14,039 bases of DNA from Chamaesiphon sp. (GCA_020059425.1 JAGVCD010000085.1:1-14039), one strand, 5' to 3'; counted from the stretch's first letter, positions 1 to 7,040 are shown. Notes: generated by a model not told the origin, from the letters alone. Translations and numbers: made by a program.

Positions 1-2949
1 CTGATCACCAGCTGGCCCAGTACGACTAGTCTTAACGATCGCCCCTGGCTTACCCTCTTGATTAATCGTATAGCCAAGTCGTTTCAGCAGCCGATGGCAA
101 ATACTAACGACATCTTGACTCTCACGGATATTGAGACCGAAGAATTGCCAAATAGCATCAGCAAGTCTAATTGCCGCCGCCGCAATTTCTTGCACCAACT
201 CAGAATTCCTAGAGTACTCCTCACCAAAACTAATCAGCTTCAAAATTCCAATGTCTGATAGTATCTGGGTCTGATTGCCCCGCTTCGGTAACCTGTGCCA
301 ACCATGGCCAGTACTGAGAATATCAGCGACCAGCGACCTTTCTAAGATCCTCTCCGCTTCTGGGTTTTCCGCTCCCGCCATCAACTCTGCGGCTTTAGCT
401 ATTGCACCGTAGCCAGTTACTAGCGATAAAGCCTCGTCCAGATTGTCGAACGATATCTGGGGAAACCGCTCCCGCGCCAATATCTTTTTAGCCTTGCGCC
501 GGGTCTTAACCGTACTGGATGTTGAGCATAGTTCTTCAACGGCCCAATCAACAGTATCAACTTCAGGATTTATCAATGTGCCCGCGATCGCCTCAGCTTC
601 TGCCGACTCCAATCGTTGTCTGGCTACTATAAACTCTTGAGCGATCGCTTTATCTGGTGCAGATTCAATCACATTAACTACATGACCTTCTTCTTCCAGC
701 TTGTGCTTCAAGTACTCGAAGGCGATCGACTTTTGAAGTCCAGCTATGGCAAACTCTTTGGCACAAAACTTTTGGACAGCAGTTTCCATGTCATCAAGCT
801 CACCAGGCTGCTCCAGATTTTGGAATTTAGCTTGGAATTTAGCGTGTTCTCGCCAAAATCTCATTCGCATCCAAGGTTCAGGAGAGCTTTCCTCCGGCGA
901 CCTTTGAATCATTTCGGGAATCCAAATATTGCGAACGACTCCGGGCCGAACTCTGGCTAGCATTTGCAAGTGCAGGTCAGGAGTAAGACTAGGGAAATGA
1001 CCCCAAACATGCGAGAAGTAACTTTCACTAACAGACTTACCACCATCGATGGAGATACCACTCTGCATGGTAGTAGTCGTAATCAAAATGTCAGGGCGGG
1101 TTTCCCTTAGCCAACTATCTGGGGTTCTGAACAGCGTGTTATACGCGCCGCCTTCCGTGGTTTCAGAGTCAATCAACACGATATTTTTATGAGGAAACTT
1201 ACTTGTAAGCAATGACTCTAACTGCTTGGCTTTAGCCTTACTGGTAGTAGCAAAATAGTGGGTACCGCCTTGCTCGACGGCGGCGAAGAATTCTCCCAAG
1301 AAGCCGGAATCTCGATGGCAGCGAAACATATTTACTGTCCAGGGGCTGCTAGAATTCCGATGGCAGATAGTGATCACCCTCAGCTCTTTGCGATCAATAT
1401 TATTGATAGATTCAAGAAAGCGGCTATTACCACCCCGCGCTGCTGACTGAATCAAATTGATACAGCGCCCAGGGATACCGTATTCGGCTACTGCGATCGA
1501 ATAAGCCGACTGCACCAATTTTCCCAACGCTTCTACCCCTTCTGGTTGCCGCTTGCCTAAAGTACCAGCGGTGGCTAAGTTAGCAATAGTTTGGTTGACC
1601 TCATCGATGATCACTAGCGGCTTACCTTTTAAAATGCCGGGACAAATAGCCAACAGTCTAGGCAATGAATCTAAGCAAAGCACTACCCCGCCCCGATGAT
1701 AAATATCTGAAATCAAAGCTTCGGTATCAACTGCCCTGGTACCGTAACTGTGAATATGCGGGAAATCGCTAAACTCTCCAACCTGGCTGCACAGGTTGTT
1801 ATTGGGAGCGAGAATGATCGTTAGGCGATTTTCCGATTTTGCTTTTGCAATCAAATCTTCAACGATGCGATAGGTTTTGCCAGTGCCCATGCTGGAATCG
1901 ATCGCTAGCAGGTCATTTTCCGCTAATTCTGGGAGTGTTGCGAGTCTTTCACCAGTAGTCGGAATCTGGCTGGTGAAGTCTTGGAGCCTAGCGATTACTT
2001 CCAAGCTGCTGTTCAGATCTCTTTGATAGGCAGCGATCGACCGGGCACTTTGAATAATTGCCGCCAAAACTTGCTCTGATTCTTCACCAGCCGCTAGCAA
2101 AACATCATCAATGCCCTTGCCTTGATCAGTGGACCATTCCAGTACCGTAGCCGTGCCGCGCTTCTCGATCGCACTGCCAAGTTTTAGGATCTGCGCTCTG
2201 ACTGCTGCTCTGGTGGTGGGTTTGGAGTCTTGGTCGAGAGCGATTTGCCAACGCCGTTTCCTGGTAGCGAAAAGTTTTAAGGAATTACTGAGGCCGCTGG
2301 TTCTGGGTACCCGCCACTGGGTGATACCGCGCAAGCCGATCGATAAGATTCCATTGGCGATGAGAGCCAGCGATTTCTTAACGCCTTCGGTGACGGTGAT
2401 TGTCCAGTTTCTGGCGATCGCCCAGTCCCATAAACCAACATCGATCGCATCAAGATCGCGTATTCCAATACGCTCTTGGTACGCCTTCAACTCCTTTTTG
2501 CCCTGGTGCTTGGCAATTTTCAGGCCGTAGCCGTAGGGTATCCAGGCGAAGAAGGGGATGGCTTGGGCACCTTTGGGCGTTTCGTACTTGATGAATTTCT
2601 GGCCTAGTTTGTCCCAACGGGGGCATTTAGGTTTGACGATGGGGACTGGGAGAATGCCTGATGGTTGCCAGCCGATCGCTACCCAAGCTCCGTTATCAGT
2701 AATACTAATGTACTTTTTAGCGGTTCTAGCAGTTGCAGCATTTACATAAGTTTGTTGGCGCTGCTTGTCCCACAGGTCAGGCACCAATGTTTCCAACAGC
2801 TCCCAGCCGTCGTCGGTGGTGATGTTGGCTTTCCATAGGTTTTCAGGGATGCCGCTGCTGGTTCTCTCTTGGTCGAGCCAGTCGGTGAAGTCAGTGGTGG
2901 TGCTTGGATCTTGGGAGGGTGCTAATGCTGTAGATGCGGTATTGTTCAT
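1..2949 (-). CDS. repA: CyRepA1-type plasmid replication protein (partial, C-terminus beyond left edge)
   Basis: An open frame of 983 codons starts at the ATG complementary to 2947-2949 and runs off the left edge without a stop. The N-terminal third resembles DUF3854, a Toprim-like domain, with the motif TEGVKKSLAL around Glu188. A P-loop follows (GTGKT, residues 355-359), then a Walker B-like DEVNQ (Asp449-Glu450), a TTTTMQSGISI segment near residue 630 and a helicase motif VI-like QMLARVR at 662-668. DUF3854 followed by a helicase-like core is the architecture of the CyRepA1 family, whose founding member is Slr7037 of Synechocystis plasmid pSYSA, where it initiates plasmid replication. I infer the same role here: origin recognition and unwinding, possibly priming. 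The P-loop and DE residues are intact, so the ATPase should be active. There is no clear Shine-Dalgarno; an inverted repeat lies directly before the start. No in-frame ATG lies upstream before a stop near 3015. An ordinary helicase/primase is the alternative. Confidence 0.85.
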   Translation of the reverse strand, partial: MNNTASTALAPSQDPSTTTDFTDWLDQERTSSGIPENLWKANITTDDGWELLETLVPDLWDKQRQQTYVNAATARTAKKYISITDNGAWVAIGWQPSGILPVPIVKPKCPRWDKLGQKFIKYETPKGAQAIPFFAWIPYGYGLKIAKHQGKKELKAYQERIGIRDLDAIDVGLWDWAIARNWTITVTEGVKKSLALIANGILSIGLRGITQWRVPRTSGLSNSLKLFATRKRRWQIALDQDSKPTTRAAVRAQILKLGSAIEKRGTATVLEWSTDQGKGIDDVLLAAGEESEQVLAAIIQSARSIAAYQRDLNSSLEVIARLQDFTSQIPTTGERLATLPELAENDLLAIDSSMGTGKTYRIVEDLIAKAKSENRLTIILAPNNNLCSQVGEFSDFPHIHSYGTRAVDTEALISDIYHRGGVVLCLDSLPRLLAICPGILKGKPLVIIDEVNQTIANLATAGTLGKRQPEGVEALGKLVQSAYSIAVAEYGIPGRCINLIQSAARGGNSRFLESINNIDRKELRVITICHRNSSSPWTVNMFRCHRDSGFLGEFFAAVEQGGTHYFATTSKAKAKQLESLLTSKFPHKNIVLIDSETTEGGAYNTLFRTPDSWLRETRPDILITTTTMQSGISIDGGKSVSESYFSHVWGHFPSLTPDLHLQMLARVRPGVVRNIWIPEMIQRSPEESSPEPWMRMRFWREHAKFQAKFQNLEQPGELDDMETAVQKFCAKEFAIAGLQKSIAFEYLKHKLEEEGHVVNVIESAPDKAIAQEFIVARQRLESAEAEAIAGTLINPEVDTVDWAVEELCSTSSTVKTRRKAKKILARERFPQISFDNLDEALSLVTGYGAIAKAAELMAGAENPEAERILERSLVADILSTGHGWHRLPKRGNQTQILSDIGILKLISFGEEYSRNSELVQEIAAAAIRLADAIWQFFGLNIRESQDVVSICHRLLKRLGYTINQEGKPGAIVKTSRTGPAGDQ

Positions 2950-2953
2950 TTTG

Positions 2954-2974
2954 GGTCTATATGGGGGATAGACC
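2954..2974. promoter_or_regulatory. 7-bp perfect inverted repeat immediately upstream of the rep start
   Basis: GGTCTAT (2954-2960) and ATAGACC (2968-2974) pair perfectly around a 7-base loop that is G-rich on the plus strand and C-rich in the rep mRNA. The nearer arm ends four bases before the rep start codon (2949), so it covers the place where a ribosome would bind. It is immediately followed by CCGATCGATCG. It could be a protein operator or a translation-blocking hairpin in the rep mRNA. Which one cannot be decided from sequence. Confidence 0.5.
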
Positions 2975-3022
2975 GATCGATCGTTAGGAATAGGCGCTGA
3001 AGTAGTTTGGCAGTACTAAATA

Positions 3023-3043
3023 CAAGGGCACAAGAGTCCCTTG
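3023..3043. repeat. 6-bp inverted repeat in the rep leader
   Basis: CAAGGG (3023-3028) and CCCTTG (3038-3043) pair perfectly around a 9-base loop. This is the second of five stem-loops in the first 250 bases upstream of rep. Confidence 0.4.
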
Positions 3044-3078
3044 GGGTATTGATTTGCAGCACAGTCTAAGGTAAAATT

Positions 3079-3104
3079 TAGGCATATTCTTTGTGCCTAT
3101 TTTT
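3079..3104 (+). terminator. Weak stem-loop followed by five T
   Basis: TAGGCA (3079-3084) and TGCCTA (3094-3099) pair around a 9-base loop and run straight into TTTTT (3100-3104) on the plus strand, the form of a small intrinsic terminator. No plus-strand gene precedes it, so it would have to end a small RNA running opposite to rep. That would fit an antisense control RNA, but no transcript start was identified. It may equally be only a structural element. Confidence 0.3.
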
Positions 3105-3120
3105 AAACCTAGCTTCTTTG

Positions 3121-3142
3121 TTTGAGGGGTCGTAACCTCAAA
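3121..3142. repeat. 7-bp perfect inverted repeat in the rep leader
   Basis: TTTGAGG (3121-3127) and CCTCAAA (3136-3142) pair perfectly around the 8-base loop GGTCGTAA. Neither strand has a T-run after the stem, so it does not look like a terminator. Confidence 0.45.
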
Positions 3143-3170
3143 TGTCAAAAAACTTTTAAACTTACTTAAT

Positions 3171-3197
3171 GCCGTTTGATCTAATAGATCGATCGGC
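3171..3197. repeat. 27-bp near-palindrome in the rep upstream region
   Basis: The core GATCTA-A-TAGATC (3178-3190) is a perfect 13-base palindrome. It is flanked by GCCG (3171-3174) and CGGC (3194-3197), which also pair, with a 3-base imperfect segment between. The right half contains GATCGATCGG, the inverted counterpart of CCGATCGATC at 2973-2982, so two sites of this kind frame the structured leader. It is a candidate binding site for Rep or a repressor. Confidence 0.45.
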
Positions 3198-3605
3198 ATT
3201 TTCGCTTTTAATGTGATTCCGTCAAACTTCTTTAATCGATAATGCTACTCCTGGGATCTTCCCTGGGCGACCGCTGGGGTCGGCTTGGCTTTAGTTGAGT
3301 TTGTTGCGGCTCTACAATTTCAAGGGAAATCTCCGACGCTCTCGCTGCTATTTTGGAGGGCGAGGGAGCTGTAGCGATCAACATGTGCTGATAATTCTAT
3401 CATTAATGTCTGCTTAATCGTAGTGACGAGCAAGTATAAATCTTCCGTTAGTACAAAGCCATCGATACTCCGGTATTTTTTAACGGCACATCAATATATA
3501 TGATGAACATCGATTTATTCTGTAACGTCAAGGGCAAGCTTTGACTAGTTATAACAAGCTGAATCCTTTGTTGGGTGAGGTTTCGTGTTGATGAGTTGCA
3601 CAAGC

Positions 3606-4029
3606 TTACTTGGCCAATGATTGATTTAGTGGTCGATAAGTTGTGGCGAATTTTTCGCCAAATATGTAGTCACTTACTGAAAAGCCATCGTGGCGATTGC
3701 TTGCTCCGCCAACAATGTCAATTTTTTTAAAGTGCGTCCAATTAAAGCCTTGACTATTTTTCCATATCAACTGCATTATTGGCATGAAGATCTCGAATGA
3801 CTTGATACTTATTAATTTTGCTTTGCGCCTTTTCATAATCAGCATCTTGCTTTTTCACATCGCTCAGCTTGGCGATCGCACTGTTCCACAACACAACGAT
3901 TTCCTTCCACTCCAAGGCACTCTTAGCACTGGTCGCCATTAAAGTCGCCTTGTTGGCTAAATCTACAGCCTCCGCATTTTTGCGTAAATTCAAGGAATTG
4001 ACGACCAGAATGATAACTACAAGCTTGTA
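3606..4029 (-). pseudogene. Decayed coding remnant (helical repeat-type protein, frame-broken)
   Basis: On the minus strand a frame is open from just inside a stop at 4030-4032 to a stop at 3754. It encodes an Ala/Lys-rich helical segment containing SALEWKEIVVLWNSAI and then a KYQVIRDLHAN-like end. This pattern, with W..V...W..AI and a closing Y..A..K...Y, resembles a helical module I know from many cyanobacterial proteins (recalled, not searched). There is no ATG: the only usable starts are TTG (3993) or worse. A second frame, open to the stop at 3606, overlaps it at 3754-3845 and could be its continuation after a frameshift. I therefore read it as a fragment of a longer gene. It may instead be chance, because the second half matches nothing I know. 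One HIP1 octamer lies inside (3872-3879). Confidence 0.4.
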
Positions 4030-4133
4030 CTACTCCATGAAATATTTAATTACATCCTTTGCTTATCACTGTAATCGTTACCCACTAACTATACCGATAG
4101 CTTTTATTAGCAATCCCTAGATTTCAATAAGTA

Positions 4134-4165
4134 TTTATCTTGGTATAAATTGATACCAAGATAAA
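4134..4165. repeat. Perfect 13-bp inverted repeat, 6-base loop
   Basis: TTTATCTTGGTAT (4134-4146) and ATACCAAGATAAA (4153-4165) are exact reverse complements around AAATTG. A 26-base perfect pairing is well beyond the other hairpins in the window. There is no T-run directly after it. It stands 18 bases from a second perfect palindrome. Candidates are a bidirectional terminator, a recombination or transfer-origin structure, or a leftover end of a small mobile element. Confidence 0.6.
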
Positions 4166-4182
4166 GTACTCAATTAAAATGC

Positions 4183-4206
4183 AGAAAAACACTGTGTTTT
4201 TCTTTT
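4183..4206. terminator. Perfect 21-bp palindrome with T-rich flank
   Basis: AGAAAAACAC (4183-4192) and GTGTTTTTCT (4194-4203) are exact reverse complements around a single T, and plus-strand T's continue to 4206. The one-base centre makes it a poor RNA hairpin unless the middle pairs open into a loop, so a dimeric DNA-binding site is as likely as a terminator. No gene ends into it on the plus strand. On the minus strand it lies upstream of the decayed remnant. Confidence 0.4.
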
Positions 4207-4469
4207 ACGTTATTTGGCTTAGCTTCTGGTTGAATTTACCGTAAAGACCTTGCCTGTTATGACGAGTTGACAGCAATCCTCTGCCGCCAACACCACATTT
4301 TTTTGCTATGTTGTGATTTATGCCAACATCAATTCCATTGCTTTTTGCGAGTGCCAACTAGTTACAGTAAGATTAATTGGCCGATCATTGGTTTATTGAC
4401 TAATATCTTTTCGCCAGTTACGCTAGCAGTTATTTTTTTAATATTAGTGATTAAGGACTAGCGAGAATT

Positions 4470-4484
4470 ATTTAGACTCTAAAT
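4470..4484. promoter_or_regulatory. 15-base palindrome upstream of P450
   Basis: ATTTAG (4470-4475) and CTAAAT (4479-4484) pair perfectly around ACT. Its centre lies 46 bases from that of the next palindrome. It is a candidate operator only. Confidence 0.3.
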
Positions 4485-4497
4485 TAGTACCTGGTAA

Positions 4498-4514
4498 ATT
4501 GAGCAGGATCTTAC
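4498..4514 (+). promoter_or_regulatory. ATTGAGCA motif, candidate AraC-regulator site in front of P450
   Basis: ATTGAGCAGGATCTTAC begins with the same eight bases as both copies of the tandem repeat behind the AraC-family gene (6918-6959) and, allowing one gap, keeps the following GA(A)TCT..TTA pattern. It lies about 100 bases before the P450 start, a typical distance for an AraC-type activator site. The similarity is short, and AT-rich DNA gives chance matches. Confidence 0.35.
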
Positions 4515-4515
4515 G

Positions 4516-4530
4516 CCTGCAAATTGCAGG
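4516..4530. promoter_or_regulatory. Perfect 15-base palindrome upstream of P450
   Basis: CCTGCAA (4516-4522) and TTGCAGG (4524-4530) are exact reverse complements around one A. The form, two 7-base half-sites with almost no spacer, suits a dimeric repressor or activator better than an RNA hairpin. It immediately follows the ATTGAGCA motif and precedes the P450 start by about 90 bases. Confidence 0.45.
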
Positions 4531-4617
4531 AATCCCACCGTGGACTCAAAAGTGTTAATCTGATCCCAAGTTCTTTTGAACTACATATCCATAAAGCATC
4601 CTTCAATAATTGGTTCT

Positions 4618-5931
4618 ATGACACAGACAATACCTATCCCTGGAAGCCTTGGATTACCCATCATTGGAGAGACTCCAGCTTTTTTCACAGAACGAGATTT
4701 TGCGATTAAACGGCACGGGCGTTACGGCCCAGTATTTAAGACTAACGTTTTGGGGCAAATCACTATCTTTTTACAAGGTGCTGAGGGAAACCGCTTTATA
4801 TTGGGCAATGAAAATGATTATTTTGAAGTCACCTGGCCATCAAGCACGCAAAAGCTCTTAGGATCGTCATCATTGTCTATGCAAACCGGGCATCAGCACG
4901 TTAGCCGTCGTAAAATCCTTGCAGCGGCGTTTCAGCCACGAGCGTTGTCTAGTTATGTAGAAGCGATGAACGCAATTAGTGATCGCTACCTTGATAAATG
5001 GGTGAAGCAAGAAACGCTGACTTGGTATCCCGAGCTGCGGAGTTATACGTTAGACATTGCTTGCAAGTTGTTGGTAGGGTTAGATGATGGATCTAAAGCT
5101 AGTCTGGGTCACTACTATGAACTTTGGTCAACAGGGTTATTTAGCGTTCCAGTCAACCTGCCTTGGACAGCTTTTGGGAAGGCTTTGCGAAGCCGAGAGA
5201 AATTGTTATTAGAAATTGAGAAGCTAATTCTTAAGCGCCAACTTTCCTCAACTCCAGCAAAGAATCAGGATGCTTTAGATTTAATGATGTCAGCGCGGGA
5301 TGACGAAGGCGAAGGTTTGCCACTAGAAGAGTTGAAGAATCAAGTTTTATCATTACTGTTTGCGGGACATGAGACGCTAACATCATCGCTATCTTCATTA
5401 TGCTTACTATTGACACAACACCCTCAAGTACTCAATCGAGCACGTCAAGAGCAAATGGAACTTGATGGTCAACCTTTGACATTTGAAACATTAAAACAGA
5501 TGCCATACCTAGATCAAATTTTGAAGGAAGTACTGCGGGTGATACCACCTGTTGCTGGAGGTTTTAGAGTGGCTCTCCAGGATTGTGAATACCGTGGTTT
5601 CAAGATTGAAAAAGGCTGGCAATTACTGTATCAAATAAACGCGACACACCACGATTCAAATATTTATCCTGATCCTGATCAATTTGACCCTGATAGATTC
5701 GATCGATTACGAGCCGAAGATAAGCAAAAACCTTTCGCTTATGTGCCTTTTGGTGGAGGCTTAAGAGAATGTATTGGCAAGGAGTTTGCTAGATTAGAAA
5801 TTAGAATGTTTGCGGCAAGGTTGTTACGTGAATATCGATGGGAGTTACTGCCAAATCAGAACTTAGAAATGTCAGCGATTCCGGTTCCTAAGCCAAAAGA
5901 TGGATTAAAGGTAAAATTTGAAAGAATATAA
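4618..5931 (+). CDS. Cytochrome P450, CYP120-like
   Basis: 437 residues from the ATG at 4618. The frame is open upstream to a TTG at 4576, but only from 4618 does the protein begin with the Pro-rich IPGSLGLPIIGE entry typical of P450s. All signature elements are present: I-helix FAGHETLTSS with Glu252-Thr253 for oxygen activation, ExxR with Glu304 and Arg307, and the haem loop FGGGLRECIGKEFA with the axial ligand Cys385. No N-terminal membrane anchor is seen, so it should be soluble. Segments such as LPWLGE/LPIIGE, KKMPYLDQ-like and FGGGLREC.GKEFARLE closely match what I recall of Synechocystis CYP120A1, a retinoic-acid hydroxylase of about the same length. The substrate here is unknown, probably retinoid or terpenoid-like. 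A redox partner is not encoded nearby. The AraC-type gene begins 92 bases downstream. Its composition is AT-richer than the rep and T4SS genes and it lacks exact HIP1 sites, hinting at separate acquisition. Confidence 0.96.
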   Translation: MTQTIPIPGSLGLPIIGETPAFFTERDFAIKRHGRYGPVFKTNVLGQITIFLQGAEGNRFILGNENDYFEVTWPSSTQKLLGSSSLSMQTGHQHVSRRKILAAAFQPRALSSYVEAMNAISDRYLDKWVKQETLTWYPELRSYTLDIACKLLVGLDDGSKASLGHYYELWSTGLFSVPVNLPWTAFGKALRSREKLLLEIEKLILKRQLSSTPAKNQDALDLMMSARDDEGEGLPLEELKNQVLSLLFAGHETLTSSLSSLCLLLTQHPQVLNRARQEQMELDGQPLTFETLKQMPYLDQILKEVLRVIPPVAGGFRVALQDCEYRGFKIEKGWQLLYQINATHHDSNIYPDPDQFDPDRFDRLRAEDKQKPFAYVPFGGGLRECIGKEFARLEIRMFAARLLREYRWELLPNQNLEMSAIPVPKPKDGLKVKFERI

Positions 5932-6023
5932 AGTTAGTAGCCCAATTTCCTACCAAGCTAAATATTCTAGTTTTGAAAAATTAAAATGCTCTTGAATTAA
6001 AATCTTTCTTAGCATGTTTAAAG

Positions 6024-6905
6024 ATGGATATAAAAAAAACAATCGACTCTGCCCAGACTGAATCACAATCTTTACTACTTAACCCTACTCCCATAAGAGA
6101 TGAGAAATCTGTTGGTAATATTAAGATTCAACACTATAATCTTTGTTCGCAATATGTAGAGGATACACACCCATATCATTCTCTGTCAGTTCTTCACGCT
6201 CCCATATCAATGGTTCAGAGAAAAGTTGGAGATCAAGTCCAAGACGGAGCTACTAAAGCTGGTGATGTTTCGCTTATACCTGCAAATATGACTCACCATG
6301 CTTACTGGGAAGGACAAGCTATATTTACTGTTTTTTTATTTTCTCCACAGTTCATCTCCAATGTAGCATATGAGTATATTAACTCGGATAGAATTGAACT
6401 ACTGCCACACCTCTGGCAAACTGATCCAATGATAAATGGAATGGGACATTCCTTTAAATTGCAATTAGAGTCCAGACAACCATTTCACCAGGAATATATT
6501 GATCGCATGGCTTTATTTGCTGGTGTTCATCTAATAGAAAATTACTCTTCTGACAAATATAAATTACCTGAAAATACTTATTGTTTGCCAAGCAATCAAA
6601 CGCGAGAAGTAATTGATTATATCAACACTCATCTTAATAAGGATTTAAGTTTGACACAGTTATCCAACCTTTTATCTATGAGTCATTGTCACTTCTCTCG
6701 CTTGTTTAAAAAATCTACTGGTGTTTCCCCTGGTAAGTATGTAACAAATCGTCGAGTTGAGGAAGCTAAATATTTACTAAAGAAAACTAATCTAGATATA
6801 GAGACAATTGCTAAACAAGTAGGCTTCTTTAATTCCAGTCACCTCTGTCTTGCCTTTAATCAAAGATCTTTACCCACGCCTAGTAGATATCGCAAAATGC
6901 TTTGA
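6024..6905 (+). CDS. AraC/XylS-family transcriptional regulator
   Basis: 293 residues. Residues 194-293 form the double helix-turn-helix: first HTH in LSLTQLSNLLSMSHCHFSRL followed by FKKSTGVSPGKYV, second in DIETIAKQVGFFNSSHLCLA followed by the usual FNQR and a P..YR end. The N-terminal part (about 60-130, with AGDVSLIPANMTHHAYWEG) looks like the cupin-like ligand-sensing fold of AraC proteins. The signature end reads FNQRSLPTPSRYRKML, slightly divergent from the usual F....G..P..YR. It lies directly behind the P450 on the same strand, so it most likely senses the P450 substrate or product and controls that gene. The ligand is unknown. A 21-bp tandem repeat right behind the gene, and a related motif before the P450, are candidate sites. 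The gene is strikingly AT-rich. Confidence 0.94.
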   Translation: MDIKKTIDSAQTESQSLLLNPTPIRDEKSVGNIKIQHYNLCSQYVEDTHPYHSLSVLHAPISMVQRKVGDQVQDGATKAGDVSLIPANMTHHAYWEGQAIFTVFLFSPQFISNVAYEYINSDRIELLPHLWQTDPMINGMGHSFKLQLESRQPFHQEYIDRMALFAGVHLIENYSSDKYKLPENTYCLPSNQTREVIDYINTHLNKDLSLTQLSNLLSMSHCHFSRLFKKSTGVSPGKYVTNRRVEEAKYLLKKTNLDIETIAKQVGFFNSSHLCLAFNQRSLPTPSRYRKML

Positions 6906-6917
6906 TTTTTTTTAAAA

Positions 6918-6959
6918 ATTGAGCAAAAATTTCTTGTAATTGAGCAAGAATCTCTTATT
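6918..6959 (+). repeat. Two tandem 21-bp direct repeats beginning ATTGAGCAA
   Basis: Copy 1 is 6918-6938 and copy 2 is 6939-6959. They share ATTGAGCAA, then AAT and TCTT at the same offsets (17 of 21 positions by my count). A 21-base period puts both copies on the same face of the helix, the arrangement AraC-family dimers bind. The site starts 13 bases after the AraC-type stop codon. Regulatory role is inference; a simple slipped duplication in AT-rich DNA is the alternative. Confidence 0.5.
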
Positions 6960-7040
6960 AAATGCCAGAAAAAGCATAGTAAACTAAAATAAATTACAAC
7001 AAAATCAAATCCACCGACTCCGGTTGGCTGGACATGACCG

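Larger units (their letters stand above)
2950..3605. other. Rep upstream region: structured, non-coding, candidate origin or replication-control leader
   Basis: I see no credible gene in these 656 bases on either strand. The stretch next to rep is dense in short inverted repeats, listed separately at 2954-2974, 3023-3043, 3079-3104, 3121-3142 and 3171-3197. Further in is a more GC-rich patch with CGACC/GGTCG arms at 3268-3282 and a bulged stem pairing 3338-3345 with 3360-3369. An AT-rich stretch with an alternating AT run lies near 3490-3505. In pSYSA the related rep gene is controlled by overlapping RNAs in its 5' region (established for that plasmid). A similar control RNA, an origin, or both could lie here. 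No iteron series of repeated direct words was found by eye. Confidence 0.45.
4207..4617. other. Intergenic region upstream of the P450 gene
   Basis: No supported gene. A 64-codon plus-strand frame (4267-4461) has a hydrophobic tail but a cysteine/histidine-rich, unrecognisable first half and no ribosome site. The last 150 bases hold two 15-base palindromes and one ATTGAGCA motif, all listed separately. I did not find a convincing -35/-10 pair. Confidence 0.4.

Noticed and set aside
58..2971. Several plus-strand frames of 62-133 codons across the rep gene
   Set aside because: They lie opposite a continuous 983-codon minus-strand frame with clear Toprim-like and helicase motifs and have no recognisable content.
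2984..3199. Minus-strand 71-codon frame upstream of rep
   Set aside because: It runs through all four distal inverted repeats, has no ribosome site and an unrecognisable product; the structure explains the region better.
4267..4461. Plus-strand 64-codon frame with a hydrophobic tail
   Set aside because: Cys/His-rich odd first half, no Shine-Dalgarno and no family resemblance; likely chance in an AT-rich gap.
4576..4617. Upstream TTG extension of the P450
   Set aside because: Adds 14 residues ahead of the normal Pro-rich P450 N-terminus; the ATG at 4618 fits the family.
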